Under the pieces are notes generated by a model that saw only the letters and a list, made by a program, of their open reading frames with translations, searched no databases and had not been told where the DNA came from. From Prevotella sp. UBA3288 (GTDB lineage: Bacteria > Bacteroidota > Bacteroidia > Bacteroidales > Bacteroidaceae): DNA of 42,249 nucleotides. Below are positions 15,320 through 23,328 of the stretch, in pieces. The position numbers and the translations under genes were made by a program. Position 1 is the stretch's first letter; each line of letters starts with the position of its first letter. The stretch is from positions 1 to 42,249 of the forward strand of contig DETM01000010.1 of the NCBI GenBank assembly GCA_002361655.1, read 5' to 3'.

Positions 15320-15850
15320 TTACTTAATACTTACTCGCAGGGCGATGTTAGCCAGGACGAGGGTGTCGCCGTTGGTCATCGGCGTTTCTACGTCAGGTTG
15401 CAACTGACGGTCGTTCAGTTTGGTGCCGTTTGACGAGTGCTTGTCGGTGACGCACCACCCGCGCTGGGCATCGTACTTCAGTTGGGCATGGACACCCGAC
15501 ACGTAAAGGTGCTGACTGAACGACTGCACGTAGGGTCCCTGGCGACGCCCGATGATGGCCCCGTCGACGCCCACGATACGTATGCCGACGGCATCGTTGA
15601 AGAGCATCAGTTGGGGTGTGACCCCGGGCAGATGGTTGGTCAGGGTGATGGTCTGGGGGTCTACCTGTCCAGCGGCCTCCTTCCGGCTGAAATATTCCTC
15701 TGACGCTATCATCACGCCGCCACAGGAAGTGCAGCGCTTGCCGTTGCCCACCCGACCGCAACGCTCACAGAAGGACAGTTGCTGGCCACACTGGTCGCAA
15801 TATCTGGAGTCGTCGTCTATTTCTTCCTTGCAATTCGGACAAACTATCAT
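15320..15850 (-). CDS. Zinc-ribbon plus FHA domain protein
   Basis: The product has 176 residues. Residues 1-45 hold CxxC pairs (Cys4/Cys7, Cys18/Cys21, Cys28/Cys31, Cys40/Cys43), enough for two small zinc ribbons. Residues about 83-175 form an FHA domain with the signature Gly101-Arg102, Ser118-x-x-His121 and Ser140-Asn141-Gly142. FHA domains bind phosphothreonine peptides, so this protein should read the output of the neighbouring kinase. It is cytoplasmic, with no signal peptide. It lies 34 bp after the AAA gene and 20 bp before the phosphatase gene. In type VI secretion and mycobacterial systems FHA proteins are kinase targets that recruit partners; here the partner is probably the AAA ATPase or kinase (inference). 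Confidence 0.9.
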   Translation of the reverse strand: MIVCPNCKEEIDDDSRYCDQCGQQLSFCERCGRVGNGKRCTSCGGVMIASEEYFSRKEAAGQVDPQTITLTNHLPGVTPQLMLFNDAVGIRIVGVDGAIIGRRQGPYVQSFSQHLYVSGVHAQLKYDAQRGWCVTDKHSSNGTKLNDRQLQPDVETPMTNGDTLVLANIALRVSIK

Positions 15851-15884
15851 AATCTTTCGCTTATTACTATGTGTTATCGGTTAC

Positions 15885-18800
15885 TTACTTGCTCACCCTG
15901 ATGTCGCCGGGCAGTATCAACTGGTAGGTCTCGCGGGTCACCTGCTCCTGAGGCATCTGCGACACGCGGACAGAGAGTTGCTGGATGGTGGCATCGAGCA
16001 TGTTGCGGATAGCACGGGCGTTGCCGAAGTTCATGCCCTTGTCCATCTGACGGATGGTCTCTTCGGCCTTCACCTCGGCCTCGGGCGAGATGACGTACTG
16101 CTCTTTCTCGGCCATCTTCTTGAAAATCTCCAGCAGTTCCAGGTCGGTATAGTCGTCGATATGGAGTTTGTAGGTGAAACGACTGGCCAGACCGGCATTC
16201 ATGTCCAGAAACTCCTCCATCTTGTCCTGATAGCCGGCAGCGATGACCACAAACTTGCCGCGGTCGTCCTCCATGCGCTTCATCAGCGTGTCGACCGCCT
16301 CCTTGCCGTACTGGTCGTTCTGGTCGCTGAGCATATAGGCCTCGTCGATGAAAAGAATGCCTCCCAGCGCCTTGTCGCACATGGCATTGACAATCTTGGG
16401 CGTCTCGCCCATATACTTGCCAACGAGGGTGGCGCGGCTGGCTTCGATGACGCGCGATGTGGGCAGAATCTCCATCGACTGCAGCACCTCGCCCATCTTG
16501 CGGGCTATAGAGGTCTTGCCGGTACCGGGATTGCCGGTGAGGATGAAGTTCATCGACATCTGCTGCACCTGACCGGCCCCGACGGCGGCACGCTGCTTGA
16601 CGAACAGGCTCTGCACGGCCAGCCGGCGGATGGCATCCTTGACGGTCTGCATGCCGATGAAGTCGTCGAGTTCGGCGAGCACCTCCTCCAGCGGACGGGC
16701 CTTGGCACTCTGCATCATCGGCAGGTCTTCCACCTTCAGGGCGTACATATCGGCCTCGTTGAAGAATCCTTCCGACAGGCCGTCGCTGATGACCACGTCG
16801 GGCTGGCTCATCATCTCGATCAGACGCTGACTCTGGCGCTCGACGGTCTCGTCGAACACCCGGCGGGCCTCGCGGGCATTGCCGAAGTTCTTGTCACGCC
16901 GCAGGTATATCTGCTCGAACAGACGATGGATGGCGGTCTTCACTTCGTCGTCCATCACGAAATGTTTGGCCTCGGCCATGTTCAGATAGATCTGCGTCAG
17001 TTCGTCGGGCGTATAGTCGTCGAAATGGATGGTCTGCGTGAAGCGGCTCTTCAAGCCCGGGTTGGAGTCGATGAAGTCGTGCATCTGGTCGGTATAGCCT
17101 GCCACAATACAGATGAACTTGCCGCGGTCGTCCTCCAGACGCTTGAGCAACGTGTCGATGGCTTCGCTACCGAAGGAGTCGTTGTCGCTCGACTTGAGGG
17201 TGTAAGCCTCGTCAATGAAGAGCACTCCGCCCATGGCGGTATCGATGAGTTGGTTGGTCTTGATGGCCGTCTGTCCGGAGAAGCCGGCAACGAGTTTCGA
17301 GCGGTCGGCTTCGACCAACTGCCCCTTGGAGAGGATGCCCAGGTTCTTGAACACCTCGGCCATGATGCGTGCCACGGTGGTCTTGCCGGTACCTGGATTG
17401 CCTGTAAAGACATAGTGCTTGCCTTGGAAGGTGTTGGTCTCGCCACGTTTGATCTGCAGGTTCAGGAACCCGGCCAGATTGGCTATTTCCTTCTTGACCG
17501 AACTCAGGCCGATGAGGCCGTCCAGACTCTTCAGGCACTCCTTGTAGTCCACCTCCTTAGGAGCCTCGTAGGGAATATCCTCCACCTCGATGGTCATCAA
17601 CTGCTCGTTGGACATCTCAGAGACGTTGCCTTCCTGCAGACGACGGGCCTGCCGCTTACAGATCTCGTCGAACAGGGTGCGCATGGTACGGCCATTGGCA
17701 AAGTCCTTGTCGCGCTGGTCGTACATCTCGCCAATCATCTTGCGAGCCAGTTGCTCGGCCTCTTCGGAAAAAACGTACTGCTTGCCCCGGGCAAAGACCT
17801 CGAGAATCTGGAACAGTTCGTCGGGGGTGTAGTCGGCCAGGTTGAGGAAATAGTTGAAGCGGCTGCGCATGCCGGGATTCACACGGAACAGGTTCTCCAT
17901 CTCCGTACGATAGCCGGCGGCGATGACCACAAACTTGTCGCGATCGTCTTCCATACGCTTCATCAACGTCTCCAGAGCCTGTGCGCCCTGATTGTCGCGG
18001 TCGCCGGCCTGGCTGACGGGGGCCAGTGTGTAGGCCTCGTCGACAAAGAGGATGCCGCCCATGGCCTTGTCGCACAGGGCATTGACCACCTTGGGGGTCT
18101 CACCCTGATAGGGCGACACCATCTTCGAACGGTCGACCTCTACCACATGGCCGGAGTCGAGATAGCCGATGGCAGCCAGTATCTCGCCCAGTTTGCGGGC
18201 GATGGTGGTCTTGCCGGTACCGGGATTGCCGGTCAGGACGGTATGCATCGACATCTTCTGAGCCTCGCCCAGTCCGCGCTCCTGACGCTGCAGGCTGTTC
18301 TGCACGGAATAGGCCATCTCGCGTACGGCCTGTTTCACCTCGCTCATGCCGATAAAGGTGTCGAGGTCGCTGAGAATGTCGTCCAGAGAGCGCTCCTCGG
18401 GCACATAGCCCTTGATGTCCTCACGCTCGACGCGTGTCTGTGCCGACCCTCTGCTTATAAATAAGGTGAAGATGTCCTCGGCGGTCTTCATGGCCAGATG
18501 GGCATTGCCGAAGGTCTCGTCCTTAATCTTGATCTGATACTTGAAGTAGCGGGCCAACTGCTCGTCGGCCTCGGGCGAGAACTCCGACAGGCCATACTTG
18601 CGGCTCAGTTTCTGCTTGACGATATCGCACAACTCCTGATAGCCGGGTACGGGCAGGCGGAAGATGTACTTGAAGCGGTTCTTCACGGCGGGGTTGTTCT
18701 CCAGGAAATCGTCGAGCCCCTTGGGCAGGCCGGCCATGATGACAATGGGGTTGTCGTCCCACTTGTCCATCTCGACGAACAACTTGTCCAGCGGGTTGAC

Positions 18801-19229
18801 CTGGTTGGAGTATTTGTCGGGCAGCAGTTTCTGCACGTTGTCGAAGAAGAGGATGCCGTTGCGCGCCTTCTTGATATTGTCGTCCCACTTGTCGACGAAC
18901 CGCTGGTAGTCGACGGCATCGACCATCGTCAACTTCGGTTTCTCGATGATCTTGTGCTGGAAGAAATAATCGCGGATAATCTCTGCCAAGGCCGTCTTGC
19001 CCGTTCCTGTCTCGCCGATGATGATGGCGTTGACGGAGAGGCGTACGGCAGCGATATCCTTGCGAGAGCGCAGATAAGCATAGGTGTCGACGATGGTTTT
19101 CAACTGGACCTTCACATCGTTGAGTCCAATCATCTTGTCGAGTACGAACTGCGACACCAGCGGCTGTCCGCACCACTTACAGAACTTAGCGTTGCTTCTG
19201 TTTTCCTTATGACATTGTTCGCAAATCAT
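15885..19229 (-). CDS. Zinc-ribbon ATPase with four tandem CbbX/SpoVK-like AAA modules
   Basis: The product has 1114 residues. Residues 3-20 form a zinc ribbon (CEQC...CKWC). Four AAA modules follow. Module 1 has Walker A GETGTGKT (72-79) but an altered Walker B, ILFFDN (126-131), lacking the catalytic Glu. Modules 2, 3 and 4 have GNPGTGKT at 334-341, 610-617 and 899-906 and intact Walker B (ILFVDEAY, VLFIDEAY, ILFIDEAY), each followed by an Arg-rich sensor region (NPGMRSRF, NPGLKSRF, NAGLASRF). Modules 2-4 are close copies of the CbbX/SpoVK/EccA group of remodelling ATPases. Such proteins form hexameric rings that pull on proteins. No membrane segment is seen. The start overlaps the kinase stop by ATGA, so the two are translationally coupled. 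The substrate is unknown. Confidence 0.9.
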   Translation of the reverse strand: MICEQCHKENRSNAKFCKWCGQPLVSQFVLDKMIGLNDVKVQLKTIVDTYAYLRSRKDIAAVRLSVNAIIIGETGTGKTALAEIIRDYFFQHKIIEKPKLTMVDAVDYQRFVDKWDDNIKKARNGILFFDNVQKLLPDKYSNQVNPLDKLFVEMDKWDDNPIVIMAGLPKGLDDFLENNPAVKNRFKYIFRLPVPGYQELCDIVKQKLSRKYGLSEFSPEADEQLARYFKYQIKIKDETFGNAHLAMKTAEDIFTLFISRGSAQTRVEREDIKGYVPEERSLDDILSDLDTFIGMSEVKQAVREMAYSVQNSLQRQERGLGEAQKMSMHTVLTGNPGTGKTTIARKLGEILAAIGYLDSGHVVEVDRSKMVSPYQGETPKVVNALCDKAMGGILFVDEAYTLAPVSQAGDRDNQGAQALETLMKRMEDDRDKFVVIAAGYRTEMENLFRVNPGMRSRFNYFLNLADYTPDELFQILEVFARGKQYVFSEEAEQLARKMIGEMYDQRDKDFANGRTMRTLFDEICKRQARRLQEGNVSEMSNEQLMTIEVEDIPYEAPKEVDYKECLKSLDGLIGLSSVKKEIANLAGFLNLQIKRGETNTFQGKHYVFTGNPGTGKTTVARIMAEVFKNLGILSKGQLVEADRSKLVAGFSGQTAIKTNQLIDTAMGGVLFIDEAYTLKSSDNDSFGSEAIDTLLKRLEDDRGKFICIVAGYTDQMHDFIDSNPGLKSRFTQTIHFDDYTPDELTQIYLNMAEAKHFVMDDEVKTAIHRLFEQIYLRRDKNFGNAREARRVFDETVERQSQRLIEMMSQPDVVISDGLSEGFFNEADMYALKVEDLPMMQSAKARPLEEVLAELDDFIGMQTVKDAIRRLAVQSLFVKQRAAVGAGQVQQMSMNFILTGNPGTGKTSIARKMGEVLQSMEILPTSRVIEASRATLVGKYMGETPKIVNAMCDKALGGILFIDEAYMLSDQNDQYGKEAVDTLMKRMEDDRGKFVVIAAGYQDKMEEFLDMNAGLASRFTYKLHIDDYTDLELLEIFKKMAEKEQYVISPEAEVKAEETIRQMDKGMNFGNARAIRNMLDATIQQLSVRVSQMPQEQVTRETYQLILPGDIRVSK

Positions 19230-22200
19230 TCTACGTCTCCTTGTTGTTGAATGGTTATGGTCTCAGGTGTTGCCTGCTGTGCGGACTGCCACCCGACGAA
19301 CTTGGGGCTGAACAGACAGAGTTCCAGTATCAGGACAAGAGCCGTCAGCGACCATAGCAGATAGTGGATGACCAATTCGCCCGACAGGGAGTGCGTCTGG
19401 TCTTCCACCTCGTCGAGCAGTCCGAAGTTAGAGGCTTTATAGCGTTGAGAACGTGTCTTGAATGTATAGTAGAGGGGATCCAGCAGTGTAGACCGCACAT
19501 CCTGGTTGCTCAGCACATCGTCGATGAACTTGTTGTCGCGATGCTGATCGCGGCTGAAGTCGGTCAGCAGGGCGATACCCGCATAGACGACGGCCAGGGC
19601 GGCCACCACATAATGGAACATGGCCGGATGGCTGTCGTCAACATACCTCAATATATAATAAGGTATGAGCGATGATGCCACACCCAAGGCTCCGAAGAGC
19701 GTCGACATCATGGCGCCATAGCCCTTGAAATAGGCTCTGACAGCCACGATGATGCCTGTCATTCCGCCCAGGGGCAGAACGATGGTCAGGAAGTGGTGGT
19801 CGAAGATATAAGTACGGTCATCCAGTCCGAAGAGCAGCACCATGGCTATCCATACGGCTGTCAACGCCAGGAACACATACTTCCACAGACGCTCCTTACT
19901 GGTAGAGCGTCGCCAGAGCCGGCGCACATCGGCCACACGCTGCTTAGTGTCCTCGCAAGCCTTCATGTAGCGCTTGTAGTAGATCTGCTGCGGGTCCAGA
20001 CCACCTAAGGCCATGATCCACTTCTCCAGTTCACGCTCATAACTGTACTCCTCGCTGAAGTCACGCGACGGGTCCTCATGATAGAAGACGGCCAGCCATT
20101 GCGGGAAGGCGCCATTGCGAATCTCTACCTTGACGGTTGCCAGATACTTGGCATCCAGTTCCCGCCCGTCATCGAGCATGATGCCGCCGGGCAATTTGTA
20201 GGTCGGCGTGACGCCAAGGATGCGCACAAACCGGTAGAGCGCTGTTCGCAGATCGTAGGCCCCCAGGCGTTCGCGGTTCTCCTCGCTGTTGAGGTCGAAA
20301 CACTGCTGGGCATAGGCCAGCAGGTCGGTCCATCCGTGCAACTGGGCATAATAGAAGAAACGACCGTTGGGGTCCGTATAGTCCTGCATCCGCTCGGTCA
20401 GTTCACGGGCAGACGAGTTCTGCTCCCCGACCATCGTCTCTGCCAGCAGACGGCCAATGGCCTCGGGGGTCTTGGCCTCTTGCAAGTCGAAGGCCACATC
20501 GCGGTCGAGATTGTAGAGCACCTTATAGCCCAGCGACTGAGAGGGTGTCTGCCCCTTCGTCATGATACGCAGGCCCTCGCAGGCCATCACATCTTCATGG
20601 GCATACATCCATGAGAGCAGACGGCCGTCGCAGAGTGCTTTCCAGTCATCGTCGGTGACCGGACAATGGCCATAGGAATGAACAATCTCATCGAGTGTCG
20701 ACGAAGGCCAGCGCGACAGGAAGGGCACGTCAGGATCTATCTCATAGACCGTCCGGAGCACGCCTGTCCGGCCATCACGGCCATCAGCGAAATAGGAGCG
20801 CAGACGGTTCACGTCGCACGACAGACGGTTCTCTATCCAAAGGAACAAAGGGTCGTTGGGATTCTTCAGCAAGAGGGCGTACTTCTCAGGATAACTGAGC
20901 AGCGACAGTGACACGGCATGCTCGTCGTCACACTCCAAGCCCTGCGCATCGGTATAGGGCAGCGAGGGCTCCATGGCAAAGCAACAGGCCATCATGCCGG
21001 CTTTCTGGTCAGCAGGATAGCGGTTGCCCACGATATCCTTGATGACCGTTGCCAGTTTGACATTGCCACTCGACTCCAGCCATTGCACGATACGACCGTT
21101 GTACAGATAGTTCATGGCCAACTGCTCGTTGCTCAGCAGCATCGGCACCAGTTCGTGTACGTCGGCAGCGATGAGGTTGCGCTCGGGGTCGACGACGAAA
21201 CTCTTGTAGCGCAGGAACGGCGACGAGATGTCGACATCGACGTTCTCGCCCTTAAACCAACGCTCCACCTCGTTCATGCCCCATCGGTTCTGCTGGTTCA
21301 CAGAGGTAAGGCCCTGCACCAGACGCTTTACCTGTTCGGGCAGTTCGACCAGTCGGGGCAGACGCCCCTCATTCTTCTGACGCATCATCGTACGCTCATT
21401 CGAACTCATGGGGTTCTCGCCCAGCCATAGGGCAAAGAGGGTGATGCCAAGAGAATAGAAGTCGGCGGCATACGAGATTTCGACGATGCCGTCGATAACG
21501 TCCGAATACATCTCCGGCGCGGCATAGATCGGCGTGCGGGCCTGTGTGGTACGGAAGGTGTCGCCTTCGCCCTCCTGAATGGCAGAGATGCCAAAGTCGC
21601 CCAACACCAACTGCTGTTGTTCGGCATCGCGGAAGAAGTAGTTTGTGGGCTTCACATCCTTGTGCAGCAGGTGGTTCTCATGACAATAGGCCAAAGCACC
21701 GGCAGCCTGGAGGGCCAGACGTCGAAAACGGTTGAAGTCGCCATTCAACTTCAGGTCTTTCAGTGTGCCGCCACGCAGATACTCCATCAGTTCGTAGTAG
21801 CGGCTGACACCGTCCACATAGGTACGGCCGTAGTCGAAGACCTTGACAATCATCTCAAAGTCGAACGACTTGACCACCTGCATCACCTTCTTGTTGATAT
21901 CGAAGTTCGAATAATAGACTTTCAGTACATACTCCTCGCCGCCATTCTCGACCAGGAACACCTGGCCCTCGCCTGTGTTCTCGCTCAGACAGCGCTTCTC
22001 GGCATAGACCTCGCCTTTCAGGTTGAACATCTTAGGCAGGTCTCTGCCGTTCGAATCCACCATTTGGCTCATACCACCTTCCGGACGCAGCGTACGCTCG
22101 AGGGGCGACAGGGGCGACTCTACAATCAGCGGCGATGTGTCGAGCGTCGAGTCGGGCTTCAGCGTCATATCCATACTAGCACCGCCGGCATCAGGACCCG

Positions 22201-22252
22201 CCACGCCTCCGTGACCCATGATGGTCGTCTTCTCGTAATCTATATCTGCCAT
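19226..22252 (-). CDS. Membrane Ser/Thr protein kinase, 1008 aa
   Basis: Residues 1-80 are polar with several Thr motifs (KTTIMGH, MTLKPDSTLD, ERTLRPEGG). The kinase domain spans about 85-335: Gly-rich loop (ENTGEGQVF), Lys111 (VLKVYY), HKD catalytic loop (His197-Lys198-Asp199, KPTN after it), DFG at 219-221 and APE at 245-247. The loop has Lys instead of Arg, so it is a non-RD kinase. Residues about 340-780 are mostly helical, with short motifs such as NYLYNGRIVQWLESSGNVKLA that recall helical repeat units in other bacterial signalling proteins, but I cannot name the family. Five hydrophobic segments lie near 790-810, 818-842, 847-868, 877-898 and 958-981. The kinase domain therefore faces the cytoplasm. 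It overlaps the zinc-ribbon gene at TAATG and the AAA gene at ATGA. Confidence 0.93.
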   Translation of the reverse strand: MADIDYEKTTIMGHGGVAGPDAGGASMDMTLKPDSTLDTSPLIVESPLSPLERTLRPEGGMSQMVDSNGRDLPKMFNLKGEVYAEKRCLSENTGEGQVFLVENGGEEYVLKVYYSNFDINKKVMQVVKSFDFEMIVKVFDYGRTYVDGVSRYYELMEYLRGGTLKDLKLNGDFNRFRRLALQAAGALAYCHENHLLHKDVKPTNYFFRDAEQQQLVLGDFGISAIQEGEGDTFRTTQARTPIYAAPEMYSDVIDGIVEISYAADFYSLGITLFALWLGENPMSSNERTMMRQKNEGRLPRLVELPEQVKRLVQGLTSVNQQNRWGMNEVERWFKGENVDVDISSPFLRYKSFVVDPERNLIAADVHELVPMLLSNEQLAMNYLYNGRIVQWLESSGNVKLATVIKDIVGNRYPADQKAGMMACCFAMEPSLPYTDAQGLECDDEHAVSLSLLSYPEKYALLLKNPNDPLFLWIENRLSCDVNRLRSYFADGRDGRTGVLRTVYEIDPDVPFLSRWPSSTLDEIVHSYGHCPVTDDDWKALCDGRLLSWMYAHEDVMACEGLRIMTKGQTPSQSLGYKVLYNLDRDVAFDLQEAKTPEAIGRLLAETMVGEQNSSARELTERMQDYTDPNGRFFYYAQLHGWTDLLAYAQQCFDLNSEENRERLGAYDLRTALYRFVRILGVTPTYKLPGGIMLDDGRELDAKYLATVKVEIRNGAFPQWLAVFYHEDPSRDFSEEYSYERELEKWIMALGGLDPQQIYYKRYMKACEDTKQRVADVRRLWRRSTSKERLWKYVFLALTAVWIAMVLLFGLDDRTYIFDHHFLTIVLPLGGMTGIIVAVRAYFKGYGAMMSTLFGALGVASSLIPYYILRYVDDSHPAMFHYVVAALAVVYAGIALLTDFSRDQHRDNKFIDDVLSNQDVRSTLLDPLYYTFKTRSQRYKASNFGLLDEVEDQTHSLSGELVIHYLLWSLTALVLILELCLFSPKFVGWQSAQQATPETITIQQQGDVE

Positions 22253-23175
22253 TACTTGTCGTCCTTTATTACTTGATTAGTATGATGACCCAGCACTATC
22301 CACTGGCCGCCCATCTGAGGCTTGGCACAACCGCAGGGACTGGAATGAAGGGCATTCTTGTAGTTACACTTCCACGCCAGTCGCACACCGGCAGGCTTCT
22401 GGGCCATCACAAAGTTGCGGGCCTGAACAGGAGCGGGCATCGGCGGGGTCGACAGTTTGTCCAGCAACCGCGACAGTTCTTCCATCTTGCGCTGCTTACG
22501 CTGATTCAGTTCTTCTACTGAACAACGCTGATGCCTCGGAGCAGGCATCACAAAGTCTTTCACGCCCTCGTCTTCAGCCAGCAGTCGCAATATGCGCTCC
22601 CTCAGCAAACGCGAGGCCTCATCGCGCTGACGGTCCTGATCACAACCGTAGGGCAGTTCCATCTGTAGGGCGTCGTACTCCTTGGCCAGGGCCCTCAACT
22701 GCCGGTACTCCGGCAACTGCTGAATCTCGCTCTGCAAGCGCTTGGCAGCGTCTGTCAGAGGTTGACCGCATTGCTTGCAGAACGAGAATTCGTTCTTCGT
22801 ATGGCAGATGGGACACACGATGCCTTCACGTGGCTGTCCGCACTCCGGACAGAACGTATCCTGTTCGGAGATATGAGCACCACAGAACGAGCACACATCA
22901 AGACGGATGTAGTGATGGCACGACTCACAGAAGTCAGCGTCAGGGTCTATCGCGCTGCCGCAATGGGGACAAACCGCCTGTTTCAATGGTGACCCGCAGG
23001 TAGCACAGAACGAGGCTTCCGGATCGTTGGAAGCACCACATCTGGGACAGACCACGGCAGTAGCGGCCTGAGCCTGCATCTGCATCTGAGGGGCAGCGGC
23101 TGTCTGCTCCTCTTCACGCAGTAACTCCGGCCCTTGGCCCGTCTGCTCCGGACGCCATGTATTGCTTTCAGTCAT
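22252..23175 (-). CDS. Protein with four zinc ribbons (DZANK-like)
   Basis: The product has 307 residues. A polar N-terminus rich in Glu, Gln and Ala (1-42) is followed by four zinc-ribbon motifs: Cys43/46-57/60, Cys69/72-83/86, Cys95/98-109/112 and Cys121/124-133/136, then a helical middle (KRLQSEIQQLPEYRQLRALA and later) and a C-terminal Cys cluster (WKCNYKNALHSSPCGCAKPQ). Double zinc ribbon (DZANK/zf-ribbon) proteins bind partners through these knuckles and are often fused to or encoded beside kinases, FHA or Hsp70-type proteins. It is the first gene of the eight-gene operon, with a leader of about 43 nt, and its stop overlaps the kinase start by one base. A scaffold or sensor role for the kinase is likely; no catalytic domain is seen. 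Confidence 0.85.
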   Translation of the reverse strand: MTESNTWRPEQTGQGPELLREEEQTAAAPQMQMQAQAATAVVCPRCGASNDPEASFCATCGSPLKQAVCPHCGSAIDPDADFCESCHHYIRLDVCSFCGAHISEQDTFCPECGQPREGIVCPICHTKNEFSFCKQCGQPLTDAAKRLQSEIQQLPEYRQLRALAKEYDALQMELPYGCDQDRQRDEASRLLRERILRLLAEDEGVKDFVMPAPRHQRCSVEELNQRKQRKMEELSRLLDKLSTPPMPAPVQARNFVMAQKPAGVRLAWKCNYKNALHSSPCGCAKPQMGGQWIVLGHHTNQVIKDDK

Positions 23176-23196
23176 TTCGCTATCGATAGATTATAC

Positions 23197-23220
23197 TTTT
23201 CAATTTTTCACCTTTTCAAT
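23197..23220. repeat. TTTTCAAT octamer-type spacer repeat
   Basis: Imperfect runs of TTTTCAAT/TTTTTCAA lie here in the short leader of the zinc-ribbon gene. The same octamer pattern recurs at 23272-23328, 25543-25578 and 33281-33309, always between genes or touching a gene end. Confidence 0.6.
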
Positions 23221-23224
23221 CGTG

Positions 23225-23256
23225 CAAAAGTACAAAACATTGCCGACATTTGCAAA
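23225..23256 (-). promoter_or_regulatory. Promoter of the kinase/AAA/FHA operon
   Basis: Minus strand: TTTG at 23253-23256, 20 nt, then TACTTTTG at 23225-23232, a full Bacteroidota consensus promoter. Transcription should start near 23218, giving a leader of about 43 nt before the zinc-ribbon gene. No other promoter of this quality is seen until 10830, supporting an eight-gene transcript from 23175 to 10868. Confidence 0.75.
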
Positions 23257-23271
23257 TTATCGGGGGAAAAG

Positions 23272-23328
23272 TTTTTCACCTTTTCAATTTTTCAATTTCA
23301 CCTTTTCAATTTTTCAATCTTTCAATCT
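23272..23328. repeat. TTTTCAAT octamer-type spacer repeat
   Basis: Several imperfect copies of TTTTTCAAT and ACCTTTTCAAT occur immediately after the stop codon of the M13 peptidase gene (23328-23330). On the minus strand this is an A-rich stretch and may also serve as a weak 3' end. It resembles the repeats at 23197, 25543 and 33281. Confidence 0.6.

Noticed and set aside
15552..18464. A 970-codon open frame on the plus strand opposite the AAA gene
   Set aside because: It is antisense to a gene with four clear AAA modules and its own protein is low-complexity and rich in His, Val, Gly and Leu. It arises from codon bias of the real gene.
14553..23175. Type VI secretion or type VII-like secretion locus
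   Set aside because: Kinase, phosphatase and FHA proteins recall T6SS regulation and the AAA protein recalls EccA, but no Tss, Hcp, VgrG, Ess or EccC-type genes are present.
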